DNA of 56,848 nucleotides, taken from Beroe ovata. Taxonomy: Eukaryota; Ctenophora; Nuda; Beroida; Beroidae. Positions 1 through 10,200 of the stretch are shown here, in pieces. A program made the position numbers and the translations under genes. The stretch lies in assembly GCA_946803715.1 (NCBI GenBank), contig CAMPET010000002.1, positions 1 through 56,848 of the forward strand. The letters are read 5' to 3'. Under the pieces are notes generated by a model that made no database searches, was not told the DNA's origin, and was given only the letters and a program-made list of their open reading frames with translations. Positions within the stretch are counted from its first letter, which is position 1. Every line of letters starts with the position of its first letter.

Positions 1-89
1 ACCATTAGAAACTCGGACAACCAGGTTGGGAAAATTGCAAAAATTTTCTGAGAATTTGTAGGGTCAAAAACAACAAAAAACAGTTATAC

Positions 90-279
90 CTGTTCGAACA
101 CAGCCCACTTCTCCCTTCCCAAATTCGCTGAGAAATGTTTGAGAGCATACTCCCCCAGTTCAACAGTCTTATCACTGCACCTGACATTCTCTTTCCGCCA
201 CTGCCGCAATTTGTTCCGGATCTCGGGCCAGGTTTTGTGCTCGTCAAGCGGGTGAATTTCCTCTACTCCTCGCAACATT
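90..279 (-). CDS. EMC2: EMC2 N-terminal exon (partial gene)
   Basis: This 190-nt exon encodes about 63 residues that match, from memory, the N-terminus of EMC2 (TTC35), the cytosolic TPR subunit of the ER membrane protein complex that inserts tail-anchored and multipass proteins. The pattern is TWPEIRNKLRQWRKEN, then a VELGEYAL segment, then KWAVFEQV, in the order and spacing of the animal family. On the minus strand it opens after a TTTTAG acceptor and closes at a CAG|GTATAA donor in phase 0. An in-frame ATG at 276-278 is a likely start, since it leaves about 20 residues before the conserved Trp against 11 in human. The TPR body lies beyond the left edge. It follows HLCS on the same strand with only about 350 bp between them. 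The identification is by recalled alignment only. Confidence 0.8.
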
Positions 280-625
280 CTAAAATAGAGGGAGAATTCT
301 AATCTTTTGCAACCTTTTCAAGATTGGAAAAGAATAAGAAGGGGTTGTTGGAGAAGGGGTTGTTGGAATGGTTAGTTTTTTTAAATATATTTCTGAAGAA
401 GGCTTGATCAAAAGATGCCATAAACTGCCATAAGTTTAATATATCATGAACTCTGAGATTTCCTAAAAACCCGACACTTACAACAGAATTCCAAACATCT
501 AACGTCATAAAATAGTCATACTAAAAAGGGCCAAAAGCTCAAATATACAAAAACTGCGAAACATTACCAAAAAGTGTTGAAAAACTGAAAGTAAAAAAGA
601 AAAGTTATTGTTCATGAAGTTGATT
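280..625. other. HLCS-EMC2 spacer
   Basis: Short AT-rich spacer that must hold the 3' UTR of HLCS and the promoter or 5' UTR of EMC2. A near-perfect 13-bp tandem duplication (TTCATGAAGTTGA units, about 611-641) overlaps the HLCS stop codon. No convincing coding exon is seen here. Confidence 0.6.
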
Positions 626-2056
626 TCATGAAGTTGATTTCACAGCAATGAGATTTTGCATCATATCAAAGGAATTGCCATCCGGCTGCACAGACAGAAA
701 CTCTGAAGTAACAGTGTTAAACACACTTAGATACCCATCATCATCAATAGATTTGATGATAGCAGAACAGTTGATAGGCCCCACACTGACCTTGACCTGC
801 TTGTCTTGATGCATCCATCGGGCACAATACCTGTTCACAAACTGAGCAACCCCGTGACCATTGAACTTTCCAACCTCGTCCATGAGATGGGAGCAGAGTT
901 TTCCTGCAATTCTGCGTATGAATTGTGTCCTACCAGTGAGTTGTGAGATGGACACAGTTGGTTCCTCATTGTTAACATTAAGACCAATGCCAATGCAGAT
1001 ATTGCATGATTTAGCATGTGAGCTGCAGTTAACCAGAACACCACCTATCTTTACATTGTTACCAGTGTAAATGTCATTCGGCCACTTGATCTTGAGATCA
1101 ATTCCTGGACCACAGATTTCATCAACGGCATGGAGAGTTGCAAGAGCAGCTATGTATTGGATAAAAGGCAGTTTATGACTGATTAGACTACCTTTGTCAA
1201 GGGAGAAGTGGACTGACAAACACATGGAGCCTGGAGGTGAAATCCATTGATTCTTACCACGGCCTTTGCCACTCAGTTGAGTATCAGCAAGAACTGCAAC
1301 GGAGTTACAACTGGAAGTTATGGTGGAATCTTTCCACAGTAAGTCTTGTGTTGATGTCACAGTTTTGCTGTGTATGAATATCTCAGGGAAAATCTGACTA
1401 CTTCCAAAGAACTCATGATCTTTGGAATTATTGCGGAGAACAGGAATGGTTATCTTATCACTATTTTTATCTACTAGTGAAAGCATAGCCTGATTGTTGG
1501 CATTGGATGAGCAACTATTTTGCAAGCTTTTGAAGAAAGTATCTAGTATATCAGAACTGTAGCTGAAAACTTCCAAAGGCTGAGGTTGATGCTCACTTTC
1601 ATGTTGGTCACAAACTAAACCTAGATCCTCAAGAGTTTGAGATAGGATAGTGATGTCAGCAAATTGATCTACAGGGAGCATGACAATAGAGTTTTTAATG
1701 CCTTGTCCATAGGGCAATGCTGTTGCACGATCACAAATGTCATCTAGGCATGGCCCACTAGGAACCTGACTTAAATTTAAGGGTAAAAGAGAAGAGAAGT
1801 ATCCACCAACTGATAGAACCTTCCCACCCCTTCTTGTAAATTGCTTTATTTGGTTTGTAACACGGATCGATACGTCATGAGGATGAGATGCAATGACAAC
1901 CAGTGAGCAGTGATCAATCCAACTTTCTGATTCATCAAGTCTATTGATAGTGAATACCGAATTTCCTAGGGAAGCAAACATTTTTCTGGACACTGAATCA
2001 AAGCAAGATCCATTTTGATAGCAATAAATCAGGATAGTCTGAAGTTTTGAAATCAT
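626..2056 (-). CDS. HLCS: Holocarboxylase synthetase (biotin-protein ligase)
   Basis: Complete 476-residue ORF without introns in its coding region. It attaches biotin to carboxylases through biotinyl-AMP. Residues 1 to about 190 resemble the amidotransferase-like N-terminal region of eukaryotic BPLs. The catalytic BPL/LplA domain starts near residue 229 (KTVTSTQDLLW) and shows GKGRGKNQWISPPG (263-276), KWPND (324-328) and KIGGVL (336-341, holding the catalytic-type Lys), then GIGLNVNN (356-363). The BPL C-terminal SH3-like domain follows to the end (IKSIDDDGYLSV). At 476 residues it is shorter than the human enzyme (about 726), the missing part being N-terminal. The ATG at 2054-2056 is the first in frame. 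CTCAG and TTCAG just upstream could be an acceptor of a 5' UTR intron. It lies upstream of EMC2 on the same strand. Confidence 0.93.
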   Translation of the reverse strand: MISKLQTILIYCYQNGSCFDSVSRKMFASLGNSVFTINRLDESESWIDHCSLVVIASHPHDVSIRVTNQIKQFTRRGGKVLSVGGYFSSLLPLNLSQVPSGPCLDDICDRATALPYGQGIKNSIVMLPVDQFADITILSQTLEDLGLVCDQHESEHQPQPLEVFSYSSDILDTFFKSLQNSCSSNANNQAMLSLVDKNSDKITIPVLRNNSKDHEFFGSSQIFPEIFIHSKTVTSTQDLLWKDSTITSSCNSVAVLADTQLSGKGRGKNQWISPPGSMCLSVHFSLDKGSLISHKLPFIQYIAALATLHAVDEICGPGIDLKIKWPNDIYTGNNVKIGGVLVNCSSHAKSCNICIGIGLNVNNEEPTVSISQLTGRTQFIRRIAGKLCSHLMDEVGKFNGHGVAQFVNRYCARWMHQDKQVKVSVGPINCSAIIKSIDDDGYLSVFNTVTSEFLSVQPDGNSFDMMQNLIAVKSTS

Positions 2057-2220
2057 ATGCTGAAGAAGCTGAGGACAAGATCATGAGGTTTGATTAAAGA
2101 CAGAAAAGTAAAAGTCATTCTAAATTTGTCATTCTAAATGAATCAAAGTGACGACAGACGCTGAGCATGAGAAATATGGGATTGTTCGAGTCTGTTTCCA
2201 AATTTGAAAATTTTTACCGG

Positions 2221-2775
2221 ATTTTATCTGTCCACTGTATCCTGCGCGAGAAAATTTTCATAAACCAATATTGTGAAGAATAGGTGCGCGGCGCGGCGTC
2301 CAGTGCAGTACTCCGATAGCTGTCGATCAAAATTTCGTTTCGAACGCGCAATGGTGAATGGGCGCGACGCGTTTAGTATGTCAACTATTAAAATTGTTGT
2401 CGATCAATAAGAGACCCTATCGACAATTTCGTTTTGCGGCGCGCGCGACGCAGACTTATTCTCAGACGATAGCTTGCCGGACGTATTGTTATCTGTTTGT
2501 CGGGCAATGCCTTGCCGGATGTTATCTGTCCACTGCACTGTTTTTTGCGCGCGCAAGAAACATGAACAGTGGACAGATATTATAACATCCGGCAAACGAT
2601 GCCAGACTGCAGACCACTGTCTGAGAATAAGTTTGCGCCGCGCGCGCAAAACGAAATTCTCGACAGGGTTTATCATCGATCAACAATTATCTGTCCACTG
2701 TTCCTCACCGCGGCTTGCATCAGCGGCTGCGGACTCGCGGTTTTGCTGACAATCAAGACAGCAATCTAGACAGGT
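2221..2775. repeat. GC-rich foldback element upstream of HLCS
   Basis: An imperfect inverted repeat with arms of roughly 130-150 bp is centred near 2550. Left arm 2391-2541 and right arm 2560-2688 share, in opposite orientation, AATTGTTG..CGATCA, ATTTCGTTTTGCG plus a GCGCGC run, ACTTATTCTCAGAC and GCCGGATGTTAT..CTGTCCACTG. The submotif TATCTGTCCACTG occurs four times (about 2225, 2523, inverted at 2567, and 2688). Degraded copies of the CGATC..AATTTCGTTT block lie at 2325-2350. The shape suggests a foldback or MITE-type element, and no transposase is present. The remainder of 2057-3078 is AT-rich spacer between HLCS and the convergent-side 3' end of the next gene, with no exon that I can support. 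Confidence 0.75.
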
Positions 2776-3078
2776 TCGTTAGCGATCGACAACTGTTTTG
2801 ATAGCTCAAGCTGACACAATATAGGCCTCATAGAGAACTTAATTTTCTGTTTCAGTAAGATAAGTGTTAAATTACAGCTAATCTGCATCTATTCTACTGA
2901 AAATCATCTGATAAACCTAGAGGTAAAAAGCATCTTAAGTATCGTCAATAAGAAATAGAATAAGAATTACCAAAAGACGGGTCATCTTGAGTTTCATATA
3001 AGTATTGAACAAATGCCGAATAATGAAATTAAAAATCAATATTCAAACTTTCATGATTTTATCTGTCTATGATTTTCT

Positions 3079-4218
3079 TCACTGTGAAAATGGTTCTCCA
3101 GATTCTAGATAGAATGCCCACTTTTGATTGGGCCGTTCCGTTGCCTTGTAACCGGTCAATGCCCCTGTTGGTGGATAAAACTCAGTATTTGACACAGACA
3201 CACACTGACACACAGACACACATAAACAAAAATACAACAGACACATACACACATATATACACACATAGACACAAATCACACACACACACACTTACTCTTG
3301 AAATAGTCGAGGTAGTACGGTACTTTCTGTCCCTTGGACGGACGGTTAACGTAGACTCTATCGTCTCCATCCTGATCGGTATCCCTCAGCCATGTCTGTA
3401 TCGCGCTTCCTGTTGGGAGAGAGTCGTAAGTGAGCGAAGATATCATGAAAAGAGGATTTTCAAAAAGGGCGAAGTAGAGTGTCTTGGTTAGGTCATACTA
3501 ATAGGTAGAAATACTTTGAGTGTTTCACTAGAAATTGAAGAGTTACCATGACAACATTTCCCTGTCTTATCACCATACCTTTGTAAGGTTTGAGGGCAAT
3601 GGTAATCTGGCCTCCGGCCAAAGCTTGAGTCAGGTATAGATCAGGATACGCAGCACTCCTATATTTGGGAAGAGACAAGTAGAAAACATGGAAAGAAACA
3701 GGGCGATAGGCGGTGAATTATCTATTCACTTGAGTACTGTGTAACTAGTAACTACAGTTGAACTCGAAAATAAGGGGTAGACCCCGAAAATATAAAGAGA
3801 GAGAGAGAGAGCTCACCTGAGAGTCATATCGTCCATGTATTCGAACAGCGAGTTGTTATCTCCAGTGAGATCCCTAGTTCCAGAGGCTACCACTGAGTTC
3901 TCGGATTGAGCGTACACACACCCTGGGGGGGTACAGGTGAGAAAAAGGGAGACGGGAATCATATGGGGGGATCAATGGGCGGGTAACAAATTTCGTATAT
4001 CATTACAATTAACAACCAATTAGCAACCAATGTTGATTGTTCTCTATAATGTAACCCCCCCCCCATTCTCTATAATATAACCCGCATACCTCTCTTTTCA
4101 TTACAGATCCTAATGTAGACTGGGGCTGGTTCCGTGGTCTGCATTGGTGTAGTGGTCATCTCCTCTGTGGTCGGCATCATGGTCGTAGCCTCCTCAGTGG
4201 TCGGCATCATGGTCGGTT
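3079..4218 (-). CDS. Thr-rich hinge and unrecognised C-terminus (exons 30-34)
   Basis: Exon 30 encodes a Thr/Met/Pro hinge with a repeat (MMPTTEEATTMMPTTEEMTT). Exons 31-34 add about 130 residues that I cannot assign: CVYAQSENSVVASGTRDLTG, YPDLYLTQALAGGQITIALK, WLRDTDQDGDDRVYVNRP, VPYYLDYF and, at the end, LTGYKATERPNQKWAFYLES and PFSQ before TGA at 3079-3081. The DTDQDGDD run resembles an EF-hand loop start but lacks the rest of the helix-loop-helix. Exon 32 uses the donor ACAAAG|GTATGG (phase 1), because the stronger-looking site at 3548 breaks the frame. No membrane anchor or GPI-type tail is visible. Confidence 0.75.
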
Positions 4219-7200
4219 CTGGAGAGAAATATTCATAACGGCTACCATGGTGTCGCTTTTGTGTTCCCAACGCAAACAAAGGACAGAATTCATTATCTTA
4301 CCAATAGGCTCAAGCTCAAAGTAATAGTCCATTCTCATGTCGTATTTGTCAGACGAACAGGTAATTGTCGTCTCATTGTGCTCCTTCATCAACTCAGGCA
4401 CGTACACCTCGATAGCAGTCGACACGGTTCCGTTTTGGAAATCAGTTCCAAATGTGGAGAGCCGAGCTTCACTCCATGGATATTGTGCTCTCTCGATCTC
4501 AGCTCCGTCCACGAGGACAGTTAATGTGGTGTCCTCGTGAGCGGACAGAATTGTGCAGGTGAAACTAGCGCTCGATCCGACTGTATAGGAGTCTGGACCC
4601 TCGAACAGAATGAGCACGTCTCTGCACTCGTAATCCATATTGTCACTATCGTGTTCTGAGGAATTGTCGCAATTACAGGAACCTATGTGAATTATGTTTG
4701 TGAATTATGATACACTATTATCACTGATTATACACATGGTATAATTAACTGATAATTAGCACATGGTTCACTCACCGCTTCCTGACACGTATGCACCCTC
4801 ATCGTCCACACAGAAACACGTGGCTCCATAACACTGCCGCGGGAAGAAGCGTCCCAGATCTGTACACTCCGGGATGTAGACTGAATACGTGTCCATGTTG
4901 TTGTCCCTGGCAATCATCCCGGCAATGGTCCTTGCCACGTCACACACCTCCCCTGTCATCCTACTGAGATCCTCCACCATGTCCTCGAAACACGTGAACT
5001 CTGTGACATCATGCTCAGATGACTCGATCTCCATGCCCCACTTGTCAACGCACGTGCAGTCTCCCGGAGCCGCGCACTGCTGACTGAAGAACCCGCCAGT
5101 TGGTCGACAGAGATATCCGTCCTCCTCTGGACGCTCAGAGCATGGCACGAAGGGATCGTCAGAGTCTCCACACCGATAGCTCTCTTCCCGATTGTGCTCG
5201 GTGTCGGTAATTTCCTCGCCCGAGTCAGGATTGACACACACACATTGGTCAGCGGGGAATTTCCTGCACTGACTAACCCGATAGGATCCCTCAGGGGTAC
5301 ACTCGATTTCATAGGAACTCGAGCCATCCCGCTGATCTTGGTAACAGTCCGATTCGGCATATATCACTCGGAAATTCTCACAATACTCGACGGAAAGTGG
5401 TCCCTCTGAGTCGAGGATAACCTCACCGTCAACATCGACACAGAAACAGCCACCATACTGATCCATCTGGCATTGGGTTGCAACATATTCACCGTAGTCG
5501 GTACAGCTTATATTGAAACCACCCGCTCTGTCAGCCTCCCAGTCTCCCCAACACTTGGACTCCGATAACTTCATCCACCTGGACTCACAGTAGTCCTCAA
5601 ACTGCTCTGTTGTGTACATATTATCCTCCCATTCGTCACGGGAGTCGTCCAGTTCGTTACCATAGATATCCGAACAGTAGCACGTGTCCTCGTCCTCACA
5701 CTGGGTATGGTGATACTCCCCGAGTGCATTACACATGGGCATCTCCCGGAGATCTTCAGCACGTGTAGATTTCCCCATGGCAACGAAACAATCCATCTCC
5801 ATCAGATAACCGACGCTCATTTCGCATTCGTAATCATCCGTGGACAAATGGTCGGAGTAAGGGACTTCTCGTCCGTAGAACGGCTCCACACAATGGCACA
5901 TCTCGCCTTCACATCTGGTTGGGGCATACCGTCCATCAGACAGACACTCCGTGTCCTCGTCTCTGTTGATGTAGCAGTGACTTGCCATGTACGTGTCTCT
6001 GATGCCCCGACACCACGACTCCTCACGCTGTCCTCGTCCGTACACCGTCCCCGGTATTTCCTCTCCGTCGTACGTGACACAGTTACACTCCGATCCGTGA
6101 CACTGTGCAGCGTCGTACCGGCCGTCGGACAGACAGTTTGGTTGGTAAGTACCGACCAGCATGTCGTTAGCGGCACGGTCAGCAGCAAGACGCTGCGACA
6201 GACACGGGAAGTTTTCATACCGTCGCTCGTTCTCCCTCATACATCGCGACAGTGCGATATCTAGATCCGCCTCGGAGTGGAGGATTGGGTTTCCGTCCTC
6301 ATCGGGAATGTGCTGCCCATACTCGTCCACACAGACACACACACCGGGAGCCGTTACACCGCACTGCACGGGGGCGTACATGCCGTCCGGTGTGCACGTG
6401 GCAGTCATGTCTCCGGCGCGGGAAGCGACGGCGCATGGACGCCCACTCGCGAGATCGCGCCGATACTCGCAGTAGGAGTAGGGGGTTTGTCCGATCTCGG
6501 CGAAGAAGTCGGGGAATGCACGTGTTGAGTCGGGGATGACGGGTCCCTCCTCACTGTAGCAGGCACAGTACCCGTCCCGCTGGTGACACATGTGGTAATC
6601 TGAGAGACGGGAGGGGGGATTAGGAGGGTGGGGGGGTATTCTGAGACTTGAGAAAGGAGGTTAGTTCTCGAGAAGCTAGCTCAAAAATTCCACCAGATTC
6701 GGATTCTACGTCAAAAACTAGGCCAGAAACACCTATAACTTGTTCTCGTACTCTGAAAAAAATTTGGTCCATCTTGGTGTGTCCCATTGATTTTCGTGTT
6801 TTTGCAAGTAATGCTTCCCACGGGTTTGAAATCGTGATTTGGGCGTGGCCCCAATGCGAGTACGAAATTTGCATGATCATGAAGAGGGTCGATATTTGTA
6901 GTGTAAGAGTAGGAGCGATGGCTCGATGTAAAATAAGTACCAAAAGTGCCAGTTAAGTCTCCGTAACAGACCCTCGAAATCGAGGCAGCAAAGTGTGGGT
7001 TCAATCACTACATTTTTATCCAAACCTACCATGCAAAATATGGATAAAACTTTTTTGGCCAATTTCTATCTGAATACCATCGATTCCTACGTAATTTGGG
7101 GCGCTGAATCGATCTACGCTGGAATTTTGGACCTATCTTGCTTCCCAGAGGCGTTATCTGTAATGCAACACTTAAGAACACATACAAGGAGAAACTGGAA

Positions 7201-10200
7201 TTTTCACCCATTTTCCGATGAGCTAGCTCAAAAATTCCATCAGATTCGAACTCTACGTCAAAAATTAGGCCAGAAACACCATGACTTGTTATCGTACTCT
7301 GAAATAAATTTGGTCCATTTTGGTGCGTCCCATTGATTTTCCTGTTTTTGCAGGCAATGCTTCCCACGGGTGTGAAATCGTGATTTGGGCGTGGTCCCAC
7401 GGCGAGTAGGAAATTTTTATGATCATGAAGAGGGTGGATATTTGTAGTGTGAGAGTAGGAGCGATGGCTCGATTTAAAATAAGTACCAAAAGTGCCAGTT
7501 AAGTCTCCGTAATAGACCCTCAAAATCGAGGCAGCAAAGTGTGGGTTCAATCACTACATTTTCATCCAACCCTACCATGCAAAATATGGAGAAATTTTTT
7601 TGGCCAAATTCTATCTAAATACCATAGATTCCTATGTAATTGTGGACGCTGAATCGATCTACGATGAAATTTCAGACCTATCTTGCTCATCTGAGGCGGG
7701 TCAAGACAAGTAAAGGCTGAGAGGGCTGGTGAGATAACTGGTGGTGAGATAACTGGTTTGGTGAGAGAGGGGTGGTGGCTGGTGACGTGTGGGGTGACTG
7801 GTGACGTGTGAGGTGACTGGTGACGTGTGAGTGTGACTGGTGACGTGTGAGGTGACTGGTAACCTGATCTGTGGGGTGAGGAGGAGGTGGTAGCATCCAT
7901 GGTGGGTGTGGGTGTGGTCATCACCGGGCAGTCTGACACCGCGATGCACTCCCTCGCCTCCTCATCAAATATGGGGCGATCTTCGGGACACTGACACCTA
8001 TTATAGGAGTGTGAAAAGTGCAGTGTAATACATGTACACTGTGCACAGTACTGTAACGTGCACCCAAACACGTGTGGTGCGTACAAGCACTGACAGTTGC
8101 CACTGGGGGAATTGTCAATATCCACAGATCTAAACCGATAGAGACTACTTCCATTTGATTTGCACGTGTTCAGTGAAATACACTGAGTGTACAAGTGTAG
8201 TACACGTGCAAAAACCATTGCAAACTAGCTATATAACACGTACTTGGCCACACATCCATCAGCACATCCTGTCGACATCAAGTTGGAGCATGTCATATCC
8301 TCGTCACACTCCTGCCCGCAGAGAGTGAACTCCTGTCCATAGCGACAGTCCGCTTCCGCCTCCCGAACCATGAACTCGCAATTAGTTCCGTCACCTCGGA
8401 GATGTTCCGAGCCCTCCATCTGCGGGTGATTAGTTAATTAATTAGATAATTGGATGTATGAGAGTATAAACCGGCTCCGTTTCAAATCCTGCCAGCTGAG
8501 AGAGGTGGAAAAACCTGAAGATAATTGCCTCCTGCTAAATCCGAATAAAGAATTGCCTCGGAGGGATAAACCGTTTCAAAATGTATCAATTCTAACCTGT
8601 TCTCCAGTCTCACGTCGGACACAGACACAGCTGTTTCCGAAACACTGCTCGTACTCGAACATACCTGTGTGATGGGAATATCAGTTGCCATGACAACAAT
8701 GTTGAATCACGCGTGACATGATCGTATCTTGGCTCTCATTGGTCAATGTGGCACTTACCCTGGCTGTCACACTCGGGTTTCACATTCTCCATTCCTAACT
8801 CCACAAACAGTCTCTCCCTCTCGCTACAGTCTGTGGGCAGGTTGTCTTGGAAACCGGGACAGAAGAACGCACTCGGCACACACTCCCCATCCTGGTTCTC
8901 GATAGTGGAGTCTGGGCATCGGCATCCATATGAGCACTGAGGGGGAATGATCAGTGAACATTGAGAAATGTTAGGTGGTAATGTGTCAACTATAGGAGCT
9001 CGGGGATCCATGTGTTGCGCTCATTGCATTGGACCATATGACCATTTGGAATTTGTTGACGGCCCTTTTTGGCGCTGTTTACAGTTCTGAATGTCTCATG
9101 ATCACTCAATTACACCCAGACACACGCTCGCTCTCGACCCAATTCTCACTGATGAGGCTGCCTCGCTCACCTCATCGGTGCAGTCTCGTGACCAGGGATC
9201 GAGCACGTTGTCACAGGTCAGTGGACACCAGGACTCGCAGTTAGCTCGGATCTTGTTGCCTGCACACTCGAGTACCTCTCCCGCTGTGGATGAGGTGTTG
9301 TTAGTGAGGGTGTGTGTGGGTGCGTGTGTGGGTGCGTGTGTGGGTGTAGGGAGTGTTAGCAGGGGTGTTGGCAGAGTTGTATGAGTGTTGGTAGTTTGTC
9401 AGAGGAGAGAGGGGGTTAAGAGGGGACAAAAACATCACTTTAGAAAAAGGAAAATCCACGGGCTATATTTTGTATGCAATACTCACGACATTCGGAATCC
9501 TTTTCAACATAGTTCTGCACAGGGACTCCATACGGGTTGACACAATAACACACTGAGGAAAAGAGGGGGTCGATACTCGATACGATATAGGAGGGAGGGC
9601 ATGGATAAAGGGAGTCGTGGTTAAGATTGATGCACGATAGAGGGGGGGGGGCGTNCCCGCTGTGGATGAGGTGTTGTTAGTGAGGGTGTGTGTGGGTGCG
9701 TGTGTGGGTGCGTGTGTGGGTGTAGGGAGTGTTAGCAGGGGTGTTGGCAGAGTTGTATGAGTGTTGGTAGTTTGTCAGAGGAGAGAGGGGGTTAAGAGGG
9801 GACAAAAACATCACTTTAGAAAAAGGAAAATCCACGGGCTATATTTTGTATGCAATACTCACGACATTCGGAATCCTTTTCAACATAGTTCTGCACAGGG
9901 ACTCCATACGGGTTGACACAATAACACACTGAGGAAAAGAGGGGGTCGATACGATATAGGAGGGAGGGCATGGATAAAGGGAGTCGTGGTTAAGATTGAT
10001 GCACGATAGAGGGGGGGGCATGGATAAAGGGAGTCGTGGTTAAGATTGATGCACGATAGAGGGGGGTGGTCGTGGAACGGGGGGTTCAGCGTGTTTCCTT
10101 TGGAAGATGGTGCCGTGGTTTCTATTTTTGCAGTTGACGGTTTTACGGAAAATGTGCAAAATATAGCGCACAATTATGCTACAAAATATTCATATTATGC

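Noticed and set aside
3548-3661. Longer version of exon 32 ending at ATG|GTAACT
   Set aside because: It ends in phase 0 and puts the next exon out of frame; the AAAG|GTATGG donor at 3579 keeps the frame to the stop codon.
5707-6539. Several plus-strand ORFs of 80-185 codons
   Set aside because: Shadows of the GC-rich exon 28; the minus frame has the Tg1 signatures.
6980-7000. GGTTCAATC in the 547-bp repeat, resembling a tRNA B box (possible SINE)
   Set aside because: No matching A box at the right distance, no cloverleaf, and no A-rich tail.
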